Part shown: positions 46,676-58,916 of the stretch, one piece after another
Position numbering within the stretch: position 1 is the first letter of the stretch
Layout: each line of letters begins with the position of its first letter
Assembly: GCF_958450345.1 (NCBI RefSeq)
Contig: NC_088783.1
Coordinates: forward strand, 18,665,701 to 18,729,700
Origin: Calliphora vicina
Taxonomy: Eukaryota > Arthropoda > Insecta > Diptera > Calliphoridae
DNA: 64,000 nucleotides
Reading direction: 5' to 3'
Translations under genes and position numbers: made by a program
The notes under the pieces: model-generated
Databases searched by the model: none
Seen by the model: the letters and a program-made list of their open reading frames with translations, nothing else
Told to the model about the DNA's origin: nothing

Positions 46676-48529
46676 CACAGTGCTTTGTTTTCATATTGGC
46701 AATGGACAAAAATAGAAGGAGTTATTGCAGACGAATAAAAATTAGTGGAATATTACCTTTTGGTAAGATTAAGAAAGAATATAATTTTTGAAAAAATCCG
46801 TCAAAGGACACGGGTACCTCCCATATATCCTGAACATATAATTTTGAATAAAATTCACAGTTATACTCCTAACATTTTAAATTTTGGTTATAGTCATTTT
46901 AATAAAGTTATTGTTGTTTGTGAAAATTTTTATTACAATCGCAGCACGGATTCGGGTGGCTGCCATACATCCTTTTCCTTAAAAAACCTATAAACCTGTA
47001 TAAAATTATTAATTTTCAGAAATTATTGTTCTCTTATAATATTAGATGCAAAGTTATGAAAATTTTATCGGAAGGATATTCATAATTCTAAGACATCAAG
47101 ATTTCAATATCCTGTATAACATCTAAATTTTTTTTAAAAAATTCGTAAAAATCGTTTCTTATTTTTGGAACCAATTTGGTTATAATCATTTTAATAAAGT
47201 TATTATTGTTTGTGAAAATCGCAGCAAGGATTCGGGTGGCTGCCATATATCCTTTTTCTTAAAAAACCTATAAACCTGAATAAAATTATATTTTCAGAAA
47301 TTATTGTTCTCTTATAATATCAGATTAATTTAGTTATTAACATTTCAATTCTAGCAAGGATTTACATAACTGCCATATATCCTTTTTTAAAAAAAATACT
47401 GAAATATTGTATATATTTTCTAAATTCGGAAGGACGGATGGACGGACATTTTCAAATGTTGATAGCCTTATGGTTCAGCTGTAATATTAGAATCTGGATA
47501 ATGGATTATACTTTAAGTGTTCATAATATCAGCAGAAGCTCATATTAATATCTCAATCTGAGGATATGTAGGTTATATTCAATTATTGAGTTACTTACAT
47601 TTACTGCAAAAATGTATTATTTATGGGTGCCATCAAAAACAATTTTTTTTAAAGTTCTGGTCAAAACGGACAAATAATGATTTCACATTATAATAAATAA
47701 GAGATAAGCATTAGATAAAATTAAAGAAAAATTAAAATTAATTAACATGTTTTTTTTCAAAATTAAATCAAACTTTGGATTTTTTTTTTGATTTCAGCAA
47801 AAAAACATACAATATCAAGAACCAAATAAAGAAATATTAATACACTTTATGCCATTAAACTACTTTTATTAAATAACGCAATATTTCTTAGTTATTTAAA
47901 AGAAAAAACGGTATTATTTTATAAAAAACCGAAAATCTGGAGCTCTTTCCCCAAACCATCAAATTGAAAATTTACGAAATGGTAATTTATATATTTAAAC
48001 AAAAACAAAATTTTAATAGTTTTCATACGAAAGGACAACTAATGATTACATTTTCTTATAGATAATACTTATGGCTATTCTATAGTAAAAGATAATCAAA
48101 ATAGATTAACACGTATTTTACTAATATTCCAACAAAGTTTTAGAATTTCAGGCTTACAATAAAAAAAATGTTAATTATTAAAAATTGCGCAGATTAAACT
48201 GTTAAACCTTTTTTTGACAAAGACAGTAATTTTCCATAATTCCACATTCATATTCTTTCATTTGCAGCCAATCGCGAGTTTATATCTTTTAAAACGAACT
48301 TTTAACAATAATTTTAGTTAAACTTAAAACAAATATATTTTTCTCTATAAAATTTATGTTGAAAATGTACTAACTTTAGCGACCTCTAGTGGCGACAATA
48401 AGAGATATTTATAAATAAGTCTTTTTTATACGAATGAGTTATTTAGTTGTCTATTGAAAAATATAAGTTTCATTAACATCAAAGACATGATCTTGTTTTT
48501 GATTTTTGTCCATTGAACAAAGCACTGTG
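46676..48529. mobile_element. Transib-like element with RSS-type ends (non-autonomous)
   Basis: Left end: CACAGTG (46676-46682), 23-bp spacer, ACAAAAATA (46706-46714). Right end, read inward: CACAGTG (48529-48523), 13-bp spacer, ACAAAAATC (48509-48501). Spacers share CTTTGTT and CAATGG; the left has 10 extra bases between them. CGACA is duplicated at 46671-46675 and 48530-48534. Heptamer tips plus a 5-bp duplication are the signature of Transib, the superfamily related to RAG1. No transposase is visible in 1854 bp. The host sequence on both sides belongs to one Jockey LINE in the right order, supporting the boundaries. Confidence 0.85.
46884..47400. repeat. ~292-bp tandem duplication inside the Transib-like element
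   Basis: TTGGTTATAGTCATTTTAAT at 46884 recurs (one mismatch) at 47176. Following GATTCGGGTGGCTGCCATA, AAAAAACCTATAAACCTG and AAATTATTGTTCTCTTATAA also repeat. A third partial unit (CTGCCATATATCC) is near 47370. Confidence 0.88.
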
Positions 48530-49940
48530 CGACACCCCAAGCCGTTATTGTTAAGGTGCGCCCCTATAACACACCATCAACAACGACAGGGGCCAAGCTC
48601 TAGTCCATGTACCATGCCGCCCAATTCAGCAAATTTCCCGAACCAAGCCAACCAATCTTACTACTACATGGCTCTGTTGTGTTCAGCAGCAGCACCTAGT
48701 AGGTTTTGGTTGTCCGAAATATGCCATAAGGTCCATTAAACCGATCCTCTACCCGCATTGGGTTTTAACCACAGCCACCACGTGTTCACCTTAGTGACCT
48801 CACCAATGATCCAAGTCCTGGGGCTCAATGGATCACCCATGGTTCAATATAAGGCTCTAGTCAGCTGCGAATTTAAATTAATAAACTCTATCTAATGAGG
48901 TCCGTGCACCTCGGGGTCCCTTGTTTACCTTTGAAGCATAACGTTAAGGTGTGAGTTATCATCAAAATGTACCAACCATGCGCCAAAGGGGGCGATTGAG
49001 GCACAATCGTACAGGACTATATCCCTCTTATCACCTGCCTTAAGGATGTTATCCTTCAACAGATGAACCTATGTCTCCGCCATCTCACTGGTGTTAAACC
49101 AGCAGAGTCTTTGTGAAAGGACTTCGACGTCCTGAAGTCCACAATGACCAACAACATGAAGAGATATAACCTGAACTATCTGAGTGATCCCCACTCGTTC
49201 GAGGTGTTTAGGGTAAAATGCTTAAAACCGTTAGGAGGTAAGCAAAAGAGTTTCTCTGGGAGTGGGAAGTCCTTTTGAGATTCTTGTTGATCTACTACTC
49301 GCACCAAGGACTGGAATTGATCTCATATATGGACTGTTGCACCATTATGGTAAGTGTTTATCTCAGTTTATCACGACAATTGCATCTTCACTCCGAAAGG
49401 ATTCGAGTCTCAATCGACCAACAAATTTCAAATCTTTGACAGCTGTATAAACTGGAAGTTTTTGTTTGTTAGGATAGAATTTCTCACCACCTAGACGAAC
49501 TCTTATTCATGGCATCATCTTTTTCTTCTCAGCAGCAGTAGAAACAAGGTTTTCAAAGCGCTAGCCGGCAGCTCATAGGGCACCTTGCTGTTTTCCCGCA
49601 AGATGAATGGTGGGTGAGTGGTCAATTACGCTGACCCATTGTGGTCACCTTCGTTGAATGATGCCCAGTGGAGAAATAAGTTGCATGCAATTTACCCTAA
49701 AACATCATCTGCATGAGGAAACGAAGGTTCTTGCAGTTATGGAACATAATATCATATTAGCAAAGCAGTTTCTACTGGGATGTTACTGGGAGTCTATCCT
49801 AGCTATAACATCATACAATTGGAGTCTACCCCAATAGAAGTCAGAGGTATGTACTGGATCTGTTGTATTGGAAAGCTAATATCACATTCATAGAAGACAA
49901 GAAAAAAAAGTGGCGTCGGATTGAAGCAAAATGATCACGT
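48530..49940 (+). pseudogene. Jockey-clade LINE fossil, 3' part of ORF2
   Basis: KSTMTNNMKRYNLNYLSDPH then SFEVF (~49140-49205) matches 'sTLp..lKRW..NYLsgRqs.V.F' of Jockey reverse transcriptase. PRTGIDLI (~49300) fits the text before the YADD site. VVNYADPLWSPSLNDAQW (~49620) and EHNIILAKQFLLGCYW (~49740-49790) match the conserved C-terminal domain. Many frame breaks. Collinear with 45880-46675, so the two are halves of one insertion. Confidence 0.85.
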
Positions 49941-52484
49941 GATAATTTGATCATGCAATACCATTTGAAGACACAGACTCTACATAATATTTTATAATTG
50001 TTAATCCTCTTTTAGAATAAGCTAGCTGAGGAACAACTGAGATTCTACATCATATTTCTTACGAATTTTTTAAATCAGATATTTTAATTTGGGTGAAAAA
50101 TTGTTTGATCTTTTCTTAATCATATACATATAACTAGTTTAACTATTACAACATCTAAACCAGGTTTAATTAAACACTTCAAAACTGACTTTCAGATGCT
50201 GACAAAGTATTGTTTAAAGAATTAATAAAAAAAAAACAATCGAACCTTCATAAACAAACAATATTTGCCTGCATTTTTTTCATAATATTTTTTTTTTAAC
50301 AGCAACTTGATGCCAAACGTACAGTAGGACACATGGACATCATTTTAACATCGGTTGATCACAAGCTTAACTAAAGTCTAAATTGTCAACAATAAACTAC
50401 AAATACTTGTGAAAAAGAGCGAGTGTTCAAGTATTAACTGGTGATGTGAGATACTTACTTACATGCAATTTGTAGTACGAGTATGTATGAAGAAACTTGT
50501 GAACGAACGTACGTACTACACGATCGATCATCATACATGTCATCAGTCATGTGTGAAATTGTCAAGACTTGAAAAGTCTCAACTTTACAACTGGTATTTT
50601 GCATATTGTTTGGCACACAATTAACCCTAAACTGATGATGGGGGGCCAGGATTTTTCAAGATAGAATCTAAGGTCTGGAATGATATATGAAAAACTGCAC
50701 AATTTTTTATGTTTGGAAATATGAGTATTTAAGTGAAGTCATTTTTAATGAAATGAAACTGAATTAACAAAAAAACATCATTAAAGTACTTTTACGAGTT
50801 TTGCTGGGTTAAGGGTTAAAGGAATTTCTAACTTGATCCGTAAGCAAGCAAATATACAATAAAGAAAGAGCTTGTGTAACTAGAGAATATTTAACCATGC
50901 ATGGCTACGCATTCAGAAAAAATAATATTGAGAAAAAAAGTCATGCAAAAGAAGGGCTTCTTCTCTAGAACGCAAACAGAAAACAAGCAACACGCGCTTT
51001 GTAATCACAAGACGAAACTTAAAAAGGGGAACATTATTCCAACAGCATTGTCATCATCAACAGCCAACGTACGAGCCAGCCTGTAACTGATCCTACGCAT
51101 CGTTGACAATTTTACTCCGCTGACGAGGAATTGTAATGGAAAGAGAATGAGAGAAAGATAATGAAATAAAGAAGTAGAAAAAGTCATTGTGCGTACATTT
51201 GATCACCTTGCGGTAAAAAAATTACTAAAAGGAAAAAACTAAAATAAACTTTCTAACATTTAGTAGTTGGAACGAGTGATGGAGTGAGTGAATGTGTGCG
51301 AGTTGCATGCGTTCGCTCGTAATCATGCTCGTAATAAAGTTCTTCTAATGTAACATTAAACTCTCTAATAAACTCTTTGTAAGGCATACTCCAGTAAGTT
51401 TAAAAAAGCAAATGCTATTTGAAATCCATTCAATTGACTGGCAGTTGTAGTAAGTGTTTCCAAAGCATCGACAGGGTGGCCAAGATTGTTAATTGTGATA
51501 GCTGAATGAACTTCTGTAATTCTATGATGGTGGTCTGCGAAATAATGGACAACTTCGAATGTGTAGAGGATGTAAGAAACATAAAAAAACTGAAATGTTA
51601 AACTTTTAGAATTAGAACAAAATATATTTAATTGTCCTGATTTGCCTCCAGGACATCATATCTAGGATATCTTACTTTATAGATTTTACACTTACCTTGG
51701 CTAGTGTTTTAGTTTGTGGTCTTCTTTCGAAAACTATATAATTACTCGTACCTAGCTTAAAACCACATTCATATTCTCAAAAATATAATTTCTATGTTTT
51801 TTTGTTTAATACAAACCAAATTAGAATTTATTTGCTCTTGAAATCATAAACAAGTTATTGCCTGCCTGCGTATTTACACGTGTCTCCAACATGAATCATT
51901 TTATTATAAAAAATCTCTTGAAATAAGAAGTAAATAAATGTTTAATATTTTAATTCTTATCGCATATCGGAACCGCATTTTTAAAAGCGATAACAACATT
52001 CATACTCGTAATAACTTTGTGCTTGTTATACTGCGCTGCATTAAAGGTAAGTGGTGTGGTAAATTTGTCAGGGAGTATGAAACACTTTGAAATATTGATA
52101 AGAGAATTATAAATTTTTAGTCTAAAGTCTAATACGACTGATAATGCTAACTTTCCACTTTTTATAAAAGGAATGTTGCTCTAAAGTATTCCAATTTGCT
52201 TTATCTAAAAAACCTAGTTTAATTATAACTTTCTTATCCTTGAACGAAAATGAAAATTTGAGGATTTCTGCAACTTTGTAATATGGATGCATGTCTCAAA
52301 CTAGCTTAATTAAAAATTTGTTGTCCTTTTATAACATGATTAACTATTTTAGCACTAAAACCAAGTTTAAGGAAATGCTTACCTTGAACTATTTGAATAT
52401 GAAACTTTGGTTGTGGGATCTAACAATAAAAGGGACTCTCTGCATCATAATATGATATATATATTATAGCTTAGCATTTTTATG
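49941..52484. other. Nothing recognised
   Basis: AT-rich. Short open frames near 50901-51187 on both strands show no domain. No RNA gene seen. Confidence 0.4.
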
Positions 52485-52886
52485 ATTGTTTTTTAATTTG
52501 ATTTTGTCATTCCTTTTGTAACACATCGAAATATTCATCGTAGTCCCACAAAAGTATATATATATTCTGGATCCTCATGAGATTATAAGACGATCTAGCT
52601 AACTGTTCGTCAACCGAAGTAGCTAGATGGCCGAAATTTTCCACAAATCTCTCTGTTTATAAAGTTGGTTTGGTATTGAAAATGGGCAATATCGGTCCGT
52701 GATTTCACCTAGCCCCCATACAAATGTAATACCGGAATACTGTTTCAGCAGCCATAAATATGTTGATTATGCGGCAATCCTGATAAAATTTTGCACAAAT
52801 TACTTCTAAGTATTCTGGAATTATACTGTAAATTTTGGCGAAAATCGGGCAACATTTTTAGAAGTCCCCATACAAGTTCCCCCTTA
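52485..52886. repeat. Dispersed repeat fragment
   Basis: Contains TTTGTCATTCCTTTTGTAAC, ATATATTCTGGATCCTCATG, GGCAATATCGGTCCGTGATT and CCCCATACAAGTTCCCCCTT. I recall this style from muscoid fly genomes as an abundant non-coding family; from memory. It hosts the hAT insertion at 52895. Confidence 0.55.
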
Positions 52887-52894
52887 GAAAATAA

Positions 52895-54039
52895 TAGGGT
52901 ATTCAATTAATCGGGTTTCTGGTTTAATCGGTTAATCGAGCAAATAATTAATCGGGGTATAGATTTAATCGGTTAATAACCGGTTAATTTTAAATTATTC
53001 GATTAACCGAATAATTTCTATTTAGATTTAAAACTGATAATAAAACTATGGATTTTGTGTTCTTATTTAAGTATTTTATTAATAAAATGAACAAAAACAT
53101 AGAGCTATACTCGGCTGTGCCGAATTATTAATTATTAATATTATTAATTTATTAATTTAAAAAAAAATTAAAAAAACGACTTTGGAAAAAAAAATTTTGT
53201 TTACCTAAAAATATTTAAAATTTGTATTTTGAAGTAAAATTTGGTATAGTGTATATAAGTCGTTTTTTTAATTTTTTCTAAAATTTTAGAAAAAAAAAAT
53301 TTGGTTTATAAATTTTTTGGTGAAAAAAAAATTTGGGTTAAAAAATATTTTTTTTACCGATTTTGACCCATTGTAGGTCCAACTTACTATGGTCTTATAT
53401 TCGTCGTTGCAAAGGTCTTTGGGATATCTATCATTAGATATCCATATTGTCTATATTAATGACTTAGTAATCCAGATATATGTCAAAAATCGAGGTTGTC
53501 CTAATTTTTTCCTCATATCTCAGCCATTTGTGGACCGATTTTGCTGATTTTAAATAGGAAACTTCTTGAAAGCATGTCTGACAGAATTATTGAAGATTTG
53601 GATCCCGAAGATATCTGGGGTCTTCAGAAAATTGATTTCACCATTGGAGTCCTTTTAGAATTTTTTTCGATTTTTAATACTTTTACTAATTTCGATAAGT
53701 TCTGGTAAAATACTCGTTTCAGTAGTGTTTCCAGTTTCGTCTATTATCATGTTCTCATCCGTCAAATACATGCAAATTAAATATGTCAGTTGTTATACTC
53801 ACTAAATATGTTTCTTGGATGTTCGAAAAAATATGAAATTTTACTTTGACATTTGCATTTAAATTAAAACGGAAAAATAAGTCAAAAAAAAATATGTTAA
53901 ACTGCAAAAATAAGAAATTTCGGTTAATCGGTTACCGACACAAATTAATCGGTTTATTTGTTATTTGAAAATCGTCATTTTTGAATTATTCGAACAGTTA
54001 ACCGACAAAAATTAATCGGTTAATCCTTTGAATACCCTA
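52895..54039. mobile_element. hAT-type non-autonomous element, copy 2
   Basis: Ends TAGGGTATTCAA and inverse TTTGAATACCCTA, with an exact 8-bp duplication GAAAATAA at 52887-52894 and 54040-54047. Subterminal ATTAATCGG/CGGTTAATC motifs match copy 1 at 18429. The interior is interrupted by a minus-strand TATACCCTTCACC-family repeat. Confidence 0.92.
53098..53645 (-). mobile_element. TATACCCTTCACC-family repeat R7 nested in hAT copy 2
   Basis: Minus-strand hairpin at 53110-53124 (one stem change), then the A/T-rich stretch partly duplicated (TTTTGAAGTAAAATTTGG), TAGTAAGTTGGACC block and GATCTGGATCCCGAAG-like text near 53600. The 5' end is missing. Confidence 0.85.
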
Positions 54040-54047
54040 GAAAATAA

Positions 54048-54660
54048 CATGAACATTTATAATTGTCTTATAATAACACTGTGCAACAACCAAAATCGGA
54101 ATGGGATGAAACCAAAAGCAAATTAAAGCTTACGTTTTCCATAACAAAACCCTCAAGGCTTCTTTTTAGTTCAGGAATCCCTCAATTCCCAAAAAAGTCT
54201 TGAAAAATCACAAAATTGGGAAATATTTGGACGCGTTGTTATAAAAAAAATGTAAAAATGTTCAAAATTTAATTTTCAAATGCGAATATCTCCTAATAAT
54301 TCAAAACTTTAACTCATCAACACTTCCTCTTTTTGCATGTCAAATTTCATTAAAATCGGACCAACCGTTTAGGAGTTATAGATTTATTTCCCTCTTTTTG
54401 TCTACACCACTGTGCAGCGCCCTCTATCATGAGTTTTAGGTAAAAATAAATATCAAAAATAGTAAGATACCACAACTTTCAGGGATAATAAAAATAAATA
54501 GGCATTGTTTTATCAATTTTTTAATGATTTTTTCTTGTTAGCCAGCCTTCCAAAATCACTGACTTCAAATGCGTGTAAAAAAAATCTAGTGCTGAACTAA
54601 AAAAAAGCTTTGAGGGTATACAAGATTCGGCTCATCCGAATATTACATTCAAGTAAGAAT
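54048..54660 (+). repeat. Dispersed repeat with a TTCGG hairpin tail
   Basis: Body text differs from the R copies, but it ends GAGGGTATACAAGATTCGGC with hairpin 54626-54640 (5-bp stem TTCGG/CCGAA) and a TTCAAGTAAG-like tail. A related family sharing the terminal structure. Confidence 0.5.
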
Positions 54661-55790
54661 GTGAATTTTAGTGAATTTTGAAATGTTCCATACTCGTTTA
54701 AGGAAGAATTCATATCAAAACGGACAGAAAACTGCTATTTTTGGATTTGACATCTTCGTTTTTAATGCAATTTACCACACATATTACGGTTCCAAAGAGT
54801 TCCTCAAATCAATGACTTTTTTCATCCGAAATCCATTTAATTTCAAAAATATCGCGATTTGAAAATTGAAAAATTTGTTAAAATTGTCTAAAATTATATA
54901 CACATAATTGCCCTAAACTTTGAAACTACTCAAAGACCAGCATATTGTCCTTAAAATGGTGTGAATAAAATTGTTTAATTCCAAAAGGTTAGAGGTCAAT
55001 TTTCGGTATATATAGTTCAATGTAAAAAATATCAAAGATCGCGATGTTAAAAATTAATAAAGAACACGGTTTGAGGACACCTAAACTCTCAATTATATCC
55101 GTGCAAAAAAATTTTGATGGAGACTCGATTAGTTCAGGAGGTTTTTCATATGAATTCACATACAAATTTAAGCACCTGCATTTTACCAAATAAATTGAAA
55201 TTTATTCCTCTGTGTTCTGTTTTCTATTTGCTTAAATTTGTATATGAAAAAACGTACTTTAAATAACGTTTTTCTTTATAACTCCGGAATGAACGTCATC
55301 ATAGAAAAAACATGCATCTGCATGATTCCGATTTCCCTGATTACACTGTGTGTAATGGAAATATTACCATATACGGACACCACTACGTGATAAAAGACAA
55401 AAAAAGAAGACCCGTGTCTACCAGTTTTGCCCAAAGTCATGCACCTTTTTTATGGGCCCCCAAAGATTTTGGGCCTCGGTGTAATTTTTGCAAAAAAGTG
55501 ATAATTTTCTCAGGCTCATATCTTGCAAACAGTTCGGAATTTTGATTTACTCTCTGAGGCAAACTTGTAGCCTTTGTCAAAAAGAACAAACATTTTTAAC
55601 ATATAAAATCTAAAAAACTTCATCTTCAAGATCAAAATCACAAAAAACTTTAAAAAAATCGAGTTTTTCATTAATAAATTGTAAACAAAATTTAAAAAAA
55701 AAATTTTTTTCCATAAAATTGTTTTCAATAATAAATTAAAAAAACAAATTTTTAAATTTTGTTAACTTAAAAATATTTAAAATTTTTATT
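54661..55790. other. Nothing recognised
   Basis: AT-rich. Open frames at 54671-55545 are unsupported. Confidence 0.35.
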
Positions 55791-55865
55791 TTAAGGTATA
55801 ATTTGGTTCTATTAGGGTGGAGCATATGGTTCGGTACAACCGAACATAGCCCTTTGACTTTTTTC
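55791..55865 (+). repeat. Variant hairpin tail TTCGGT/ACCGAA
   Basis: After an A/T-rich stretch and GTATAATTTGG comes hairpin TTCGGTACAACCGAA (55830-55844) followed by CCCTTTGACTT, the same layout as the R-family 3' end. Confidence 0.6.
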
Positions 55866-55980
55866 CCATTAAAGTTTTGCAGACTTAAATTTATGATATT
55901 GGTTGCTGTGGAAATTATTTTGATCGGACACTGTTACAAACTGCCATAAAAATGTGACATCTTAAAGTCTTGGTTTAGCC

Positions 55981-56573
55981 ATTTTTATACCCTTCACCTT
56001 CGTGAGAAGGGGCCATGTCCGTCTGTCTGTGGAAATCAACTTTCCGAAGACCAAATAACTTACATACACGATTCATACATCAATATCTCCGGAATTCTTC
56101 CGGCTCCGTTGCTATTTAAAATCGAGAAAATTGGTCCACAATTGGCTGAGATATAAGGAAAAAACCAGGACAACCTCGATTTTTGACCAATTTTTGACCT
56201 ACATCTGAATTACTAAGTCATTAATATAGGCAATATGGATATCTCATGATAGATATTTCAAAGACATTTGCAACGTCGTATATAAGACCATAGTAAGTTG
56301 GCTACAATGGGTAAAAATTTAAAAAAAATATTTTTTAACCCGAATTTTTTTTTTCACCAAAAGTTTTTTTTTAAAATTTAAAAAAAAAAATTTAAAAATT
56401 CATAAAAAAACAATTCGAAAAAATTATTTTTCCAAAAAATGAAAAAAAAAACAACTTTGGAAAAAACAAATAAATTTTGTTTACCTAAAAATATTTAAAA
56501 TTTTTATTTTGAAGTATAATGAAGGGTATATAAGATTCGGCACAGCCGAATATAGCTCTTTTACTTGTTAATT
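55981..56573 (+). mobile_element. TATACCCTTCACC-family repeat R8, both ends present
   Basis: Starts CATTTTTATACCCTTCACC, then skips about 120 bp of the family (GGGG then CCATGTCCGTCTGTCTG). It runs through CACAATTGGCTGAGATATAA to hairpin TTCGGCACAGCCGAA (56536-56550) and TTACTTGTT. Confidence 0.92.
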
Positions 56574-58495
56574 TCTTATGTGTTTCAAACTATTTTTGTT
56601 ATAATAATAAAGTATAAGCTGAGTAGTATTAATCAATAGACATTTAAACTAACTAATTTCTGTTTTAAAACAAAAAGTAAGGGTCTGTCATTAAACACTT
56701 CCTATCTCTAAATGTAAATAAAACATAGAGTGACTCTGGGTTATGTTGGCTTTGAGGGTCACTGTAGTTTGTGGCTTATTCGCATAGACCTGCGACTAAA
56801 GAAAACACCACAATAAAAAGTCCACCTAACGATCTCAGTGGTTAGTTCACAACACCTCCACTTGGGATGACCATGCCCACAAATCGCTCGAATGTCCTAT
56901 GTGGCATAAACTGTGTCACTTAGCGCGTCCTGTTGAAATGACATGTCATTGGTGTCCATATCATGTAATTTAGGCCAAAAGATGTTGGTAATCCTCCAAC
57001 TTCGTTCTCAAAGAAATATGGACCAATGACTCCATCATCCATTGCCCGAATTTTTATAAAACTATTTTATCATTTGCATGTGTTGTTGATGTAGCTTCAA
57101 CAATATGGCCGCTATTAATTGTTACAGTACGAGAGTTCCTATTGGAAGACCTTTACTTTATAGACTTCCTCTAATTGAGCTTGAATGATAATAAAATATT
57201 CTATTTATACCTTTTTAGTAACTGGAAATAAAAATAGGGTTTTTTTCATTTAATTTTTAATATTTTAAAAAATCATTTTATTTATAAATTCAATAAAGAA
57301 AATAATAATAATAATTAAAATTACATTAAACTATTTACAAAAGAATTGCCAATATAATAAAAATACAACAAATATTATTTTAAAATTTTTATATATTCAA
57401 ATATTGAAAACTTAAATTCTAATACACAGTCCTTTTTTTCAAATTACAAATAATAATAATAATAATAATAATAACATGAGAAATAAATTTCAAACAGCGT
57501 GAACATAAAAATAATAAAAATAGCAAATTCAAGTAAAACACATTCATTATTCTAAAATTAAAGAAAGCGTATATAGTAAGTATGTATTTAATGTATTTCA
57601 CTTCGTTTGAAAATAAATTATTGAGTTTAAGTACAAGAAATAAAACCGCAGGAAAGTTTTATTTATTTATTTATTTGAAATATTCATGCATATTTAATGT
57701 ATTTATAACAATTTACTCGTATATTGTTAATCTGATCCAATTTTTTTTTTTGTTGTATTACTTTACTTTGTTGTAATTGTAGTTTAAAGGTTTCTATAAA
57801 ATCATATTTTCTTTTTTTAAGTTTTTATAAAGAAATATTAATCATATATGTTTTTTAATAATTTGTATTCATAGATTTCTTATTTTTTTACATTTAAATA
57901 CATTTATAAAGTTAAATAGAATTTATAACTAACTAAATTATAAGATTTTATTAAAACGTTATATTATTTTGAAATACAATATTAATCAGTAAGATATACT
58001 TGGATACTTGAAGGTAATTTATAAGGAAAACTTGTTTTAATTCTCATAAATTAATGTAAATTTATTGGAGTTGCCAACTCAAATGTAAATCTGCTTATGT
58101 AAACTCAAGTGTTGCCAACTTGAGTTTATATATCTTCTACTAATCGTCGTCGCAAAACATTTATACAATTATCCTAAATCTGTTACCAACGTTTGATATC
58201 TAATAGATATGAGTCGATTTAGCGATGTCGTTCAGTGGGTCATATGTCGACACCTTATGTGGTGTCAACATATTGGAGTTGCCAACTTATTGTGGAAATA
58301 ATTATCCAAATTGCTGAGAAATTGTGAAAAGAATGAGTGGGCGTTGCTTTAAAGGTATTTCATATTCCAACGAAGTATTTTCCAACTTAGAAATTTGGAT
58401 CTACTTCGGGAAAAATATTTGTTGCTACGGCTTTTTAAAGAAAAGCGAAAAATATAGAAAAATAATCTAAATGATTAAATATCTAGATAAAGGTA
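56574..58495. other. No gene; (AAT)n microsatellite
   Basis: An (AAT)n tract lies at about 57449-57474. GTTGCCAACT recurs near 58070, 58111 and 58274. Otherwise AT-rich. Confidence 0.45.
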
Positions 58496-58665
58496 GGGTA
58501 TGGCCAATACATTCAACTTGAATTTAAAGTATAATATTCCGGAGATATACGAATATTTTTCACCAAAATCCTTTCTCAAAAAAGTTTTTTTTTACAAATA
58601 CTGCTATTTGCTATTAAGGTGAATACGTTTCGGTATAACCGAAAATAACACTGTGACTTGTGTAA
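58496..58665 (+). repeat. Dispersed-repeat end with variant hairpin TTCGGTATAACCGAA
   Basis: Hairpin at 58629-58643, preceded by an A/T-rich stretch and followed by CACTGTGACTTGTGT, the same terminal layout as the R family with a changed stem pair. Confidence 0.55.
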
Positions 58666-58916
58666 GTTGTCCGCAATATTTGTGTTTCATATTCATTCGT
58701 TTATAGACCAAGCGTTCGTTGTCCAAATAAAAGTATCATTTAGACACTGATTGATTTTATCTATTTGAAAAATTGATTATCAGTCATACCTACGCTGACC
58801 AAAATGAGTCGCTTTATTTGTATTTGGACCACCCCAAAGAGGTTAGGCCTGATGAAGTTTGGGGTAATAAGACAAAACATGAATGATCAACCGGAATTCA
58901 CAACCTATGAATATGG

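Noticed and set aside
46745..46993. 82-codon frame inside the Transib-like element as a transposase remnant
   Set aside because: No RAG1-core-like motif seen, and it overlaps the 292-bp tandem repeat.
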